From: Cycas panzhihuaensis
Lineage: Eukaryota > Cycadophyta
Assembly (NCBI GenBank): GCA_023213395.1
Contig: CM041465.1
Coordinates: 234,243,741 to 234,307,740, forward strand
Direction of reading: 5' to 3'
Length of the DNA: 64,000 nucleotides
Part shown: one piece after another, positions 24,708 to 34,819 of the stretch
Position numbering within the stretch: the stretch's first letter is position 1
Layout of the letters: each line of letters begins with the position of its first letter
Program-made: the position numbers and the translations under genes
The notes under the pieces: model-generated
Told to the model about the DNA's origin: nothing
What the model saw: the letters and a program-made list of their open reading frames with translations, nothing else
The model's database searches: none

Positions 24708-25042
24708 TGTTGGGAATAATCCCAATGTTTGTGCACTAGAGCACTTAGGGCCCCTCAAAGCCACCTTTGAGGGCCCCTAGGGCACCTTGAACCGTTCCGC
24801 AGCCGCCCGGACTGACCACTCACGTGAGGTACGTATCACCGCTATTTATTTTTTATATTTTTTCAAACTAACCTTAATTGTTGTGCAGCTAGGGTGATGG
24901 CGCCCGACGCCTCCCCGAATCTCTATTTAAGGGTTGGGAATACCTCCCTGGTGTTTATTAACACCGCCACTCTTTCCGCTTACTCTGTTGTACTCAAGAT
25001 GAAAGTATCGTGATGTCCTGCTCTGCTCCTCTGGCTCCATCA
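24708..25042 (+). repeat. 5' LTR of Copia element I
   Basis: A 335-bp LTR starting TGTTGGGAATAATCC and ending GGCTCCATCA. It is nearly identical to 32664-32989 except for two short replaced blocks (around 24780-24805 and 24970-24990) and a few point changes. It holds a TATA-like TCTATTTAAGGG (near 24920), probably the U3 promoter. It is much richer in C+G and CpG than the surrounding DNA, consistent with a young insertion. Confidence 0.96.
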
Positions 25043-25044
25043 TT

Positions 25045-25056
25045 TGGTATCAGAGC
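25045..25056 (+). other. Primer-binding site of element I
   Basis: TGGTATCAGAGC begins two bases after the 5' LTR. This 12-nt sequence is complementary to the 3' end of plant initiator methionine tRNA, the minus-strand primer used by most plant Copia elements. It is the only fully intact copy in the window. Confidence 0.95.
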
Positions 25057-28000
25057 TAGGTTGTCTATTTTCTAGTTTTGGTTGCTCAAACGTCCGACGG
25101 AACATAGCTATATGACTGCTCGTTGAGATTCTGGCGAGCTCACCGATCTGCTGGAGAAGACGGATCTGGATTCCCTCCACTGTGGAGGAAGATCTCCCGC
25201 TCGGAAGTTTGCTCTCCACACGGAAACCAGGTTCTTCGTTTCATTTTTATTTTTTATAAATATTTTTGATATATGCCTCTTATTTGCTCCTTTTGATCTC
25301 CGATATATATGCACTTGATAGATTTATAGTTTATGTACTGGATTAATTTTTACAATTTGTACATCTCTTTACAAACATATATATAGCCGTTTGTTCTAGC
25401 TCCCATGTTCCTCTTGCATCTCTGTGCCCCTGCGTTGTCTCTTTGGCATATTAGCCTCCGTGTTATCTCTGTGACTCTGCCCTATTAATCTCTCTTAACC
25501 TGCTGTTAAAGATATCTCTGTGTTCGCCTCCGTGCATATCCCTCTGCGTAGCACTCTCCGTCAAGGCCCTGCGTCTCGCCTCTACGCCTCTGCGTAGCCC
25601 TCTCCGTCCGTCCGTTCTGTTTAGTAACCTCTGCATGCCTGCTCCGTTCTGCTGTTTATGCACAATCTGTTTAGTAATCTACGCCCGCTTCGATCACCGT
25701 CATTATTACGCCTTCCGCTCGGATTCGCAGATTACGCCACATTAGCGTCTTTCCGTTCATGCATACACCTCAGCTTCTCTTTTACCTGCACACCTCAGCG
25801 TCTCTTTCCTGTACGTCTCGATATATATATCGGCGTGTCTGCACGTCGCCTTATTCTGCCCATCTCGCCTCTCGATATCGGCGCGTTATTCGCCTTCCTT
25901 CGGCTTCTGCTATTGCGATTCATTTAACTGCCGATTTACTCGGCTTTCATTTATTTGCTCTTTTGCGTTCGTCGCCTCTGTACATTGCGTTTAAATCGCC
26001 ATTTCAGGTGGCGCCATTCGTTGTGATATTAATCATTTTGCGTTTATATGCGATCTTAATCGTATTCCATCTTATATATTCGCGTTTTGCATTGTCATAT
26101 TAATCGTGCGTTGGCATATGTGCGTTCTTAGCTCATTCTTGATATTATATATATTTGCATTCCCATTTATTCATGTTTTTGCGTTGGCATATTGGTCACA
26201 TTATATTTGTTATATATTTGCATTGGCATATATTGCTTTTGCGTTGACATATTAATTGCATTATATTTGTTTTATATATAGCGTAGCACATATATATTAA
26301 GTTCATTTTAACTCTCTGACGAGTTCACCCTCCCGGCATCGGAGGTTCTGTTTCTGACTGGTCTTGGGTTCAATCCCAGCCCGGTTCGCACTGTTTTTAA
26401 AGAAGTTTTTCATTTTAAACCTTATTTTTTAAATTTTTATTTTTCCATAAGGTTATTAGGCGCATTTTGGCCATAACTTCCCTTAGCTCATCGGTTTGAC
26501 GAAACCTATGCCATCAGATCAAAATTTTTCGTAGATCAATTTCACTGGTCAAGACCAATTTGGTGCCCATTTGACCTCGTTTCACCCTTTTAACATTGGA
26601 CTTCGAAATTTCAGCGGTTTTACATTTTTAACAAAATCGGTTTTAGAACCGGTCGCTATTTATTGTTGGTAAACTGCTTTGTATCCAAATTTTTCCTATA
26701 GTGATCTACGTCATATAGACTCTAATACCCATCTTTTACTTTAATTTTTGACTTCATTTTCACTAATATTTTAATCGCTAAAATAAAAAATTAGTTGTTT
26801 TTGCCTGCTCTTGAACATTCTCCATAAAGATACTTGTCACTTTTTTCACTATAACTGTTACAATTTTTATCAGATTTCATTTCCGTCGACCGTTGGGAAG
26901 CTGACTCATTTCTCTTCAACGTGATATATTTTTTTCATATATTTTGACATATTTTGCTTATATTTCAAATCAGCTAAAGTTGAGTCATTTTATTGGCCTA
27001 AATCTATTTTTTTACACCTGGTTAATATATTCTTACAAAATCTTCAATTGACAGAATATTCATTACTACATCAATAATATTTGATCAATTTTTCAACTTT
27101 GTTAAGGATTAATTAGTACTTTTATACAATTTTTTGCCTACCACTGCTCTGTTAGGCTCCATAAGGAGGTCCTTTTCTTAGCATCATTCAAAAGCGTGAC
27201 TTATTGGTATCCTTTTCAAAACCGTCTATTTTTTTGGATTCTCATTTCAGCAATCTACATATTGATAAAATTTTAAGCTATTCTGACCTCATTCAATATC
27301 GTTTTCAATCATTAAAGTTGAGTATATATATTCATCCTATGACTTGTCTTCCTTTCAAAAATTGTAAAGAAAATTCTAGTTCATATTTTCCTTGTTTACT
27401 CGAGTTTATGCTTGATCTTTCTACAAGCACTTTACATTATTTTGAACAAGTATTTATTTATAAGGCAATACATAAAAGTTGTTCTTAAAAGAAGTTTTTA
27501 TATTGAAGATTTATTATTCATTTGAGAAATTGGCATCTGTTTATCTATTCTCAAAAGTTTATTTTAAATCTTGCATAAGTGAAAAGTTTTGAGCATCATT
27601 ACTTCTTTTTGATTGTTTTACTTTAAAAGTGTATTAAAGTTCTTCTTCATTATTGGAAAATATCATCCTTCTTGCACTTATAAAAGAAAAATTGCATTTC
27701 TTTTCAAAGGTATCTTATATTTGTTTGAAGGACATTATATATTTTTTGAAAAAAAGCAAAAGAGTTTTTAAAAGTTTTCATTTCATCTTGCTTAGAGCAT
27801 TTTTTTCTATTATCAAAAGAATTTTTCTTTTCTAAGCAAGACCACATTGCTAAATAGATTAGTTTTCACATTAAATAAGATAAATCCGAATTGAACCACA
27901 CTTTTTTCCGGCCTTGCAAGGGCAGTTAGGACCCACAAGTTACCACCACTTTGCGCTAATCGGCCTACTCATATTGGATGAGGACAACCATTAGCTATCG

Positions 28001-28453
28001 TGTATATATTGGCGGTGAGGTCGTAACCTTTCCTTTTATGGTGTTTGGAGACCAAGGCTAGACACGGAGGGTGAGTGCCTTTGGTTCGAGAACCTTCACC
28101 GCTAGATGCCGTTAGGCATAAATCCCAAGCAGTGGACCAACAATTCGAGGGGTGTCAAAGCCTTCTTAGCACCCACGTCTTGAGGTATATAGAGCCTGGC
28201 GCTCGATCTTGATAAAGGGTCCCTGTTTTGCCATCCGTAAGGCGGGCGCCATTGTAATAACAGAAGGTTGCCCTGTGAGAAACATAAACTTAGAGCCTAG
28301 TAGCCTTTCTAGGTCCTAGTTCATTTGTTCAAACTTCTGAAAACCTTGGGATATATATTTGGAAATAATTTCTTTCATTTAAGATCTTTCAATTTTCTAC
28401 ATTCAAATATTTTGCTATTACATTTATCACATTTTATACAACCTTAATTTAAA
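25057..28453 (+). other. Unusually long (3.4-kb) leader of Copia element I
   Basis: No protein was recognised between the primer-binding site and the gag ATG. The first kilobase (25060-26130) is CpG-rich with short internal repeats: CTCTGCGTAG plus CTCTCCGTC near 25547 and 25586, and TCTGTTTAGTAA twice. The part at 26080-26290 has a degenerate tandem repeat. The middle is T-rich. The last 550 bp (27900-28450) is again GC-richer and may fold. Small frames on both strands (for example 25463-25663 minus, 27204-27488 plus) show no domains. Copia leaders are usually a few hundred bases or less, so this length is odd. It may hold packaging or translation signals or captured sequence. Confidence 0.75.
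26080..26290 (+). repeat. Degenerate tandem repeat in leader of element I
   Basis: Units of about 60 bp contain GCGTTGGCATATT or variants (near 26108, 26181 and 26241). They are followed by a GCATTATATTTGTT-TATATAT block in at least two copies. It is AT-rich with no coding content. Confidence 0.6.
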
Positions 28454-29629
28454 ATGACATCTAGTTTTGGGAATATGATTATTCCTAAGTTTGATGGAAA
28501 TAATTTTCTTAACTGGAGTAGGAGGATGAGGCCCATCCTCATAGCAAATGAAATGTGGGATATAGTGAGAAATGGTTACAATGACTTAGGATCAAACCCA
28601 ACCCGATCTTGAAAAAGCTACATACAAAGAAAATATCAAAAGATAATGAAGCCTTAGCCCTTATTTTTGCGCTTTAGAAGATCATGTTTTCCACGTGTTA
28701 GTGAATCCATTAAGTCTAAAGAGGCTTGGGATACTTCTGACTTATTTATGAAGGGGCTGCGTCCTCTAAACTACAAAACTTAAGAAGTAAGTTCGAAAAT
28801 TTACGTATGATGCCTCATGAATCAATAACTGAATTTATGACCAAGATTCAAGACATAGTTAACCAAATGAGGTCCCTTGGGGACACCTTAACCGAACAAA
28901 GAGTGGTTGAACGGATCCTTCGATGTGTAAGAGCCGTTAGACGCTTTGAGATGGTAGCTACAAGTATTAGTGTATCTAAAGACCTAAGTACCCTCAAAAT
29001 AGAACAACTTACTGCTATGCTCATGTCCATAGAAGAGCAACAAGCTGCCAACGAAACCTTAGAACATGCCTTTGCTACAAAGGCCAACATTCAATCTAAT
29101 CCTCAAGATGGCCCTTCAAAACAAAACGAATCTCCTCTAAGGAGAAAAGATGAAAACCCTAGAAATGAACCTAGACAAAATCCTCCACGATACCAAGCTC
29201 CTCATAATAGACAAGGACGACCCCCACAACATGAAAACTCTCCAAGACACTCGAACACTCAAAGAAACCCTAACCAACGAAGACAAGTTGAAAATCATTC
29301 TTGTTGCCCACATTGTCATGGGAACCCACCACCTTCTACCACACCTCAAAACTATCGTGACCAACCAAGAAATAATCATACTCAATTCTGTGAGGAAAGG
29401 GGGAGACCTTTCAACCGTGATCGCTCTCCACCAAGGAATCAAAATCTTAGTTATGGAAAAAGAGATCAACTATATTGCACTTATTATCGTAGAAATGGTC
29501 ACACTGAAGATAAGTGTTTTTCAAAACATGGACCACCCTCTAGAGGACATGTGTCAAATACATCAGAATCTAAAATCAACAATAGGTTATTTCTATCTAG
29601 TTTTTCAAACCAGGAAGAAGAGGACGATA
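28454..29629 (+). pseudogene. Copia element I: gag and nucleocapsid
   Basis: Gag starts at ATG 28454 (MTSSFGNMIIPKFDGNNF, then LNWSRRM), a UBN2-type N-terminus. The frame is broken by several small indels between about 28600 and 28800 (for example a stop after SNPTRS). It then reopens as one long frame from 28807 that continues into the protease. Residues near 90-215 of that frame are rich in Gln, Asn, Pro and Arg. The zinc knuckle CTYYRRNGHTEDKC (29476-29517) has Tyr in place of its second Cys (29485-29487). Gag would form the particle and bind element RNA. The frame breaks and the missing ligand make it inactive. Confidence 0.92.
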
Positions 29630-30207
29630 GTTGGTACATTGACTCCAGTTGTTCCACCCACATGACCCATAAAGAACAATTATTTCAAACTTTGGATACA
29701 AATAAGAAAGGGTCTATTATGTTTAGAGACAACACTTCTCACCAATCGATTGGAAAAGGTAACATTGCCTTATTGACTGATAGTGGTGAATATAAATATT
29801 TAAATGATGTTCTATACGTCCCCGCTTTAAGGAAAAACTTACTATCGGTAGGACAGATGATGGGACAAGACTATAAAATAATTTTTGACAACGGCGAATG
29901 CGTCATTAAAGATAAACGACAAAATGAAGCTATTGTTGTTAGGGGTATCATGACTAAAGATCGTTTATTTAAACTTACTATCACCTCCTCAGATACATAT
30001 GCTCTTAGAACCATAAATACTATGGATAGTGACCTATGGCATCGACGTTTCGGTCACCTTAATTATACAAGTTTAGCCCTTATGAAAAGATTAGATATGG
30101 TTAATGGCTTACCCCCTATTGATGTTAACAAAGAGTTGTGTGAGGGATGCCTTCTTGGAAAACATCATAGAGAAAGCTTTCAGACTTTAGCCATCGGGCA
30201 TCCGCCT
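29630..30207 (+). pseudogene. Copia element I: protease and GAG-pre-integrase
   Basis: This lies within the open frame 28807-30345. Protease motif WYIDSSCSTHM has Asp at 29641-29643, but DSG reads DSS (29647-29649, Gly to Ser). FRDNTSHQSIGKGNI and DVLYVPALRKNLLSVGQM complete the domain. The GAG-pre-integrase domain follows with LWHRRFGHLNY and LCEGCLLGKHHRESF, and its HHCC ligands are intact. Gag and pol share one frame here, as is usual for plant Copia elements. The frame is lost just after this point at the start of the integrase core. Confidence 0.93.
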
Positions 30208-31118
30208 CTTCAACTTATCTACCACGGATATTTGTGGCCCAATGGCCACTCCTCCTTGGCGGTGCCAAATATTTCCTTACATTTATTGATGACTTTACAA
30301 GAAAGACTTGGGTGTTCTTTCTCAAATACAAATCGATGCTTTTGACCACTTTGTTGACTTCAAAACCTTCGTTGAGCGACAAAGTGGATAGCATATCCTC
30401 TTCTTAAGACCTGATAATGGAGGAGAATTTACCTCTAATATCTTCAAGGATTATCAGATCCAACATGGGATTAGGCGACAACATACAAACCCTTACACCC
30501 CACAACAAAATGGTGTAGAAAGGAAAAGCAGAACTATCGTAGAAATGGCACGTTGTATGCTTAAAGATAAAAACTTAGGCCATGAATTTTGGGGAAAGCG
30601 ATCCATACCGCATGATCTACTTACTTAATCGATGTTCCACAAAAGTCATTAGAGGAAGACACGGAAGAAGCATGGACAAAGTTATAAACCTAGTATCCGT
30701 CACCTTAAGGTATTTGGTCATTTAGCCTATGCCCACATCCCGACCAAAGAAGAACCAAATTAGATGATCATAGTGTAAAATGTATCTTTATTGGATATAG
30801 TGAATCATCAAAATCTTACAAAGTTTATGATCCCAAATCCGAAAAGTTATTACGAGTAGGGATGTCAAATTTCAAGAAGACACCTACTATCAAAATAATC
30901 ACGAACAACAAAAGGACATTACTATTAAGTTTAATGCATCAAATACATCCAAATATGTGCCCCTATGTGGAGAAACTCTCCTAAACTACTAGGAAACAAC
31001 ATCACCTCAACCACCATTACTACCCCTACCCAAATGGGTTCAACGCAATCATGACTTAGGAAATATATTAGATAACAATCGAAGATCTACACGTTCACAC
31101 AAAGTTAACTTTGCTCTA
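30208..31118 (+). pseudogene. Copia element I: integrase core and linker (frameshifted)
   Basis: Integrase motifs appear in changing frames. TDICGPMATPP (about 30222) holds the first Asp but lies one base out of frame with the upstream protein. TFIDDFTRKTWVFFL follows after a second shift. RPDNGGEFTSNIF (about 30410) holds the second Asp, and TPQQNGVERKSRT (about 30500) is the Glu region. The continuous frame ends artificially at 30345. The linker to RT (30650-31118) has further indels. The catalytic residues look present but sit in a broken frame, so the lesions are indels rather than active-site changes. Confidence 0.9.
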
Positions 31119-32130
31119 ATGAGTAAGTTACTTGAAAGTCATGAGCCTCAAACCTTTGGTGAGGCTAATCAACATGAGTCTTTGGCAAAAGCCATGCAAG
31201 AGGAATATAAATCTATCGTTAAAAATGATACTTGGGAACTTGTAGACTTACCACCAAGAAAGAAAGCCATTGGAACCAAATGGGTTTATAAGACTAAGTT
31301 CCACTGATGGATCAATTGATAAATATAAAGCTCGTTTAGTTGCCAAAGGATATGCCCAAAGAGAAGGCATAGACTATACCAAACATTTGCCCCAGCTTGC
31401 TAGAATGGAATCGATTCGCATGATAATAAGTTTAGCGCTCAAATGGGTTGGCCTGTTTATCAAATGGACGTAAAAGTGCTTTTTAAATGGTTATATTCAA
31501 GAAGATATCTATGTCTCTCAACCCCTCGGTTTTGAAGTCGGGGAAGAAAACAAAGTGTATAAGTTAAAGAAAGCGTTATATGGTCTAAAACAAGCACCTA
31601 GGGCTTGGTATTCCCGATAGACACATATCTTAAAGATCAAGGGTTTGAAAGATCTCAAGCGGATCCAAACCTATACACTAAAATTAAAGGAGATTCGATA
31701 TTGATCGTAGGACTTTACGTGAGCGACTTAATTTATCTTGGAAATGACTCCCAACTTTTAAATCAATTTAAAGAAGCTATGTGTAAGGAATTTGAAATGA
31801 CAGACTTAGGTCTTATGCACTACTTCCTAGGATTGGAAGTGTGGCAAGATAAACAAGGAATATTTATATCTCAACGTAAATATATACTAGACCTTCTACA
31901 AAGATTTAATATGACAAGCTGTAAACCATTATCAATACCGGTAGAAATTGGAATTAAACTCTCTAAAACAGATGACTCAACTTGATTGATCCCACTCACT
32001 ATAGACAACCGATTGGTAGCCTACTTTATTTAACCTCTACTCGACCGATATAACATATTAGTAAGTGTTGTATCTAGATTTATCACGAGGATCCAAAGAC
32101 ATCCCATTGGCAAGTCGCTAAAAGAATCCT
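31119..32130 (+). pseudogene. Copia element I: reverse transcriptase (frameshifted)
   Basis: The RVT_2 domain is split over three frames: ANQHESLAKAMQEEYKSI, then TWELVDLPPRKKAIGTKWVY (31119-31307), then DKYKARLVAKGYAQREGIDY (31319-31473). Then come [17 protein letters not shown] and [11 protein letters not shown] (about 31485-31610), and finally an open frame at 31605-31985. The catalytic box reads YVSD (31716-31727) where Copia has YVDD, so the first of the two adjacent Asp residues is lost. TDLGLMHYFLGLEVW and QRKYILDLLQRFNM follow. Frame breaks plus the active-site change mean it is inactive. Confidence 0.92.
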
Positions 32131-32651
32131 CGAGATACCTTAAAGGGACTTGGACTTTGGACTATACTACAAACCTACATCCGAGTTTCGATTAACGTGT
32201 TACAGTTGATTGATGGTGATATTGATGATAGAAAATCTACTTCCGGTTATGCATTTAGTATGGGATCAGCAACAGTAGCTTGGAGTACAAAGAAACAAAA
32301 TACCGTTTCCTTATCCACGGTAGGCGAGAATATAAAGCCCGATGTTAGGAGCCCGTGAATCAATCGGTTAAGAAGACTCTTACAAGATTTTCAAATTAAA
32401 CAGCAAGGCCCCACTAAAATTTGGTGTGACAATCAGAGCGCTATTCAAATGACCAAAAATCCAGTATTCCACAGCAGAACAAAGCACATTAAAACTCAAT
32501 ACCACTTTATTCAGGAACTTGTACAAGCAGAACAGATAGAGTTGACTTATTGTAGCACCGAAGATCAAACAACGGATATTTTTACAAAGGCCTTGGGAAA
32601 AATCAAGTTTGAAAAGTTCATAGATGATTTAGGAGTCATACACATTGGGCT
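32131..32651 (+). pseudogene. Copia element I: RNase H
   Basis: The Copia RNase H begins in a damaged frame (about 32205: [17 protein letters not shown], then [15 protein letters not shown]). It is shifted near 32325 and continues in the open frame at 32449-32650: IWCDNQSAIQM, NPVFHSRTKHIKTQYHFIQE, TTDIFTKALGKIKFEKF. It ends directly before the purine tract. RNase H would remove the RNA strand during reverse transcription. The open frame runs on into the LTR by chance. The minus-strand frame at 32380-32568 is a shadow. Confidence 0.92.
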
Positions 32652-32663
32652 TATGGGGGAGAA
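32652..32663 (+). other. Polypurine tract of element I
   Basis: TATGGGGGAGAA sits immediately before the right LTR, in the expected position for priming plus-strand DNA synthesis. Confidence 0.9.
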
Positions 32664-32994
32664 TGTTGGGAATAATCCCAATGTTTGTGCACTAGAGCAC
32701 TTAGGGCCCCTCAAAGCCACCTTTGAGGGCCCTAGGCACCTTGAACTGCAGATTCGCCCGGACCGACCACTCACGTGAGGTACGTATCACCGCTATTTAT
32801 TTTTTATATTTTTTCAAACTAACCTTAATTGTTGTGCAGCTAGGGTGATGGCGCCCGACACCTCCCCGAATCTCTATTTAAGGGTTGGGAATACCTCCCT
32901 GGTGTTTATTAACACCGCCACTCTTTCGAAATCATTGTACTCAAGATGAAAGTATCGTGATGTCCTGCTCTGCTCCTCCGGCTCCATCATTAAT
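32664..32994 (+). repeat. 3' LTR of Copia element I and right TSD
   Basis: The LTR is 32664-32989 (326 bp), TGTTGGGAATAATCC to GGCTCCATCA, matching the left LTR. TTAAT at 32990-32994 is the right target-site duplication. Compared with the left LTR, two short blocks are replaced (GAACTGCAGATTCG, and TTCGAAATCATTG, at the variable positions) while the rest is almost identical. Clustered differences are unusual for simple ageing. Confidence 0.96.
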
Positions 32995-33050
32995 ACTAGA
33001 ATTAGAATGTAGGTGGTTGTCCCTGGCATTAATGCCATATTGGGAGTTAT
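32995..33050 (-). pseudogene. Start of element D gag, right of the insertion
   Basis: On the minus strand, ATG GCA TTA ATG CCA GGG (near 33030) begins a short frame (MALMPGTTTYI) that runs into the insertion point. The same gag continues on the other side at 24707 (LTGLNYDN), one frame out. This makes it the likely N-terminus of D's gag. Confidence is limited by the short length. Confidence 0.55.
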
Positions 33051-33589
33051 GAGGTTTGATTGAAGATTGAAGAATATGAAGGTGGTTGAAAATAATCACT
33101 TACTAAAAGTATTAATCATTAGATTAATATTTTAATAGGAATAATTCAAGGAAGCATTGTAGTATGCATTACTTGCACTTAAAAAATCACATTATTTTCA
33201 AACAGATAATTTCCCTTGATTTAAACAAACAAACAACTTCTTAAAGAATCCCTTTAAGCAATCCCTTTTCGAAAAAAAAGGTTCCCCCTTAAGTGTTTAA
33301 GTTTGATAAAGGGTTATAAGATTGTCACTTGGCAACTATTTGACAAAATATCTTAATGAGTGGAGAACTGTAACTATAAGTAGGTATGTAACTAATTTAA
33401 AATTTAACTTGAAATTTAGTGTGGGTAGGGTAATACCATTCTATATTACTAGAAAGATCTTATGATTAATCCACATCCCAATTGAAAGTTAAGATGCATT
33501 GAAGTATATACTTTATTATGCATAAAAAAATTCTTGAGCAAGATAAAAATTAGGTGAAAAGGGCTTATGTAATAATCAATATAAAAAAA

Positions 33590-33960
33590 GGTTTCAAAAA
33601 AGTATTAAAACATTAACTTAAGGAAGGGAGGGGTTTAGATTAATATCATGAATGTGGTGGGGGGGTTAACGTAATAAATGTATTACATAAAAAAAAAAAA
33701 GGAAATTGATTAATATTGTTAATGCAATATGGGAGTTTTAGATTAATTTACACTAATGTGATTAAGGGGGGGGGGTTGAGTTGTAAATCAGGGTTATTAA
33801 TTTTAGGTACTAAAGGTTGATTAAAAAGGGGAGTTTTAGATTAATTTACACTAAAGATTAATTAAAAGAGGAAATTTAATTAAAAAGGGATTTTAATTAA
33901 TTTATAAATGTGATTAAGGGGGGTATTAAAATTAATGTAATAAGGGAGGGGGTATTAAGG
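33590..33960. repeat. G-run-containing degenerate tandem repeat in D leader
   Basis: The phrase GGGAGTTTTAGATTAATTTA recurs near 33731 and 33826, with a weaker form near 33885. It is interleaved with TGTGATTAAGGGGGG (near 33757 and 33910). Runs of 7 to 10 G occur at about 33660 and 33769. No coding frame is present. This lies in the untranslated leader of element D. Confidence 0.6.
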
Positions 33961-34205
33961 TTTAATAAATCAAAAATAAAAGAAATAAAATAAAATCAAA
34001 ATTTTAAGTTTATGGACCCAACGGATTATAAAATAAAAATAAAACGAACTGTTAAGTAGGATCCGTTAATTTTTAGGGTTATAAACCTTCATCTGGTATG
34101 GCAATGGCATAACAACGACAATCCATTTTCCATTGTAGGTCTTCGAGGCAAGGATGGAGATGGAGAACGAGTGATTCAGAGAATGGGCAATAAACAGATG
34201 CTTCA

Positions 34206-34583
34206 GTGATACGGAGAATGGGCGATGACGCTTCTTATCATTGCAACATTGCAGGTTCGTTTCTTCTTCATATAGATGCTCCTTGCGTTGCAGGTTTAGA
34301 GGTGAGGATGGTAATCATTGATACAGTTACAACCACTTTAGCTCTGGTAGAGCAACATCATTGTTTCCAGCTTAACTCAGTTTGTCTTAGATTTTTTGCA
34401 TCCCTTATAAATTTAAGAGCTATGATGCAAACTGAGGGGTATGATAACTTAACGGAGAGCTGCCCATCTATCCTCTCTGGGCTTTTAGAAAGCATTGCAC
34501 AGGTTGAGCAAGACTTAGGTATTGGTAGTAGACATGGAAATGGACTGGATGGCAGTGATGCTAAAGGACAGCGTGTAAGGTAG
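34206..34583 (+). pseudogene. Host gene fragment: C-terminal part of MATH-BTB (BPM) protein
   Basis: The frame from about 34300 to 34583 reads VTTTLALVEQHHCFQ, LNSVCLRFFASLINLRAMMQ, TEGYDNLTESCPSILSGLLE and GLDGSDAKGQRVR. This is the pattern of the region after the BTB domain and the C-terminal tail of plant BPM proteins, which are substrate adaptors of CUL3 ubiquitin ligases acting in nucleus and cytoplasm. The MATH and BTB domains are absent. The first 30 codons (from 34206) do not look like BPM, and TGCAG (just before 34292) could be a splice acceptor. It stands in plus orientation inside the leader of the minus-strand element D, so it is antisense cargo. The frame has no stops, which suggests more recent capture than the decayed pol frames. 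The family assignment is from recognition, not a search. Confidence 0.72.
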
Positions 34584-34819
34584 AGAATATAATTACTCTC
34601 CCCCAAAGGGAGTTGTATTGATAAATAGGAGTTTTTGAGCACTGCACTAGATGTATGAAATAAGTGGTTTTTTGCACTTTATAGCATCCATAAGTACCAC
34701 TCTTTGAAGAAATGTTTTGGCAAATGAAGCGGTTGCACTAGTGAGAAGATAAGGTATTTACTCATTTGCTATAGGGATCAATTCCATTTTCAACCGGCTT
34801 CATTCTCGTGTTGTAAGCT
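34584..34819 (+). other. Possible 3' flank of the BPM fragment
   Basis: Non-coding sequence follows the TAG after the BPM-like frame. It could be the 3' untranslated region or genomic flank captured with the fragment. Nothing else was recognised. Confidence 0.35.

Noticed and set aside
25463-26103. Several small frames in the CpG-rich leader (25463-25663 minus, 25658-25927 and 25759-26103 plus)
   Set aside because: They are mutually overlapping frames in three registers with no domain. High CpG content reduces stops by chance.
26321-26392. tRNA or SINE head in the leader of element I (GGGTTCAATCCCAG resembles a B box)
   Set aside because: No A box, acceptor stem or anticodon arm could be built around it, and the T-arm would have an irregular loop. 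One short motif is not enough.
28848-29665. Frames on the minus strand (28848-29090, 29137-29469) and a second plus frame (29150-29665)
   Set aside because: They overlap the gag/protease frame of element I, which has clear motifs. The others have none.
32565-32774. 69-codon minus frame at the end of element I
   Set aside because: It lies across RNase H, the purine tract and the LTR start, all explained on the plus strand.
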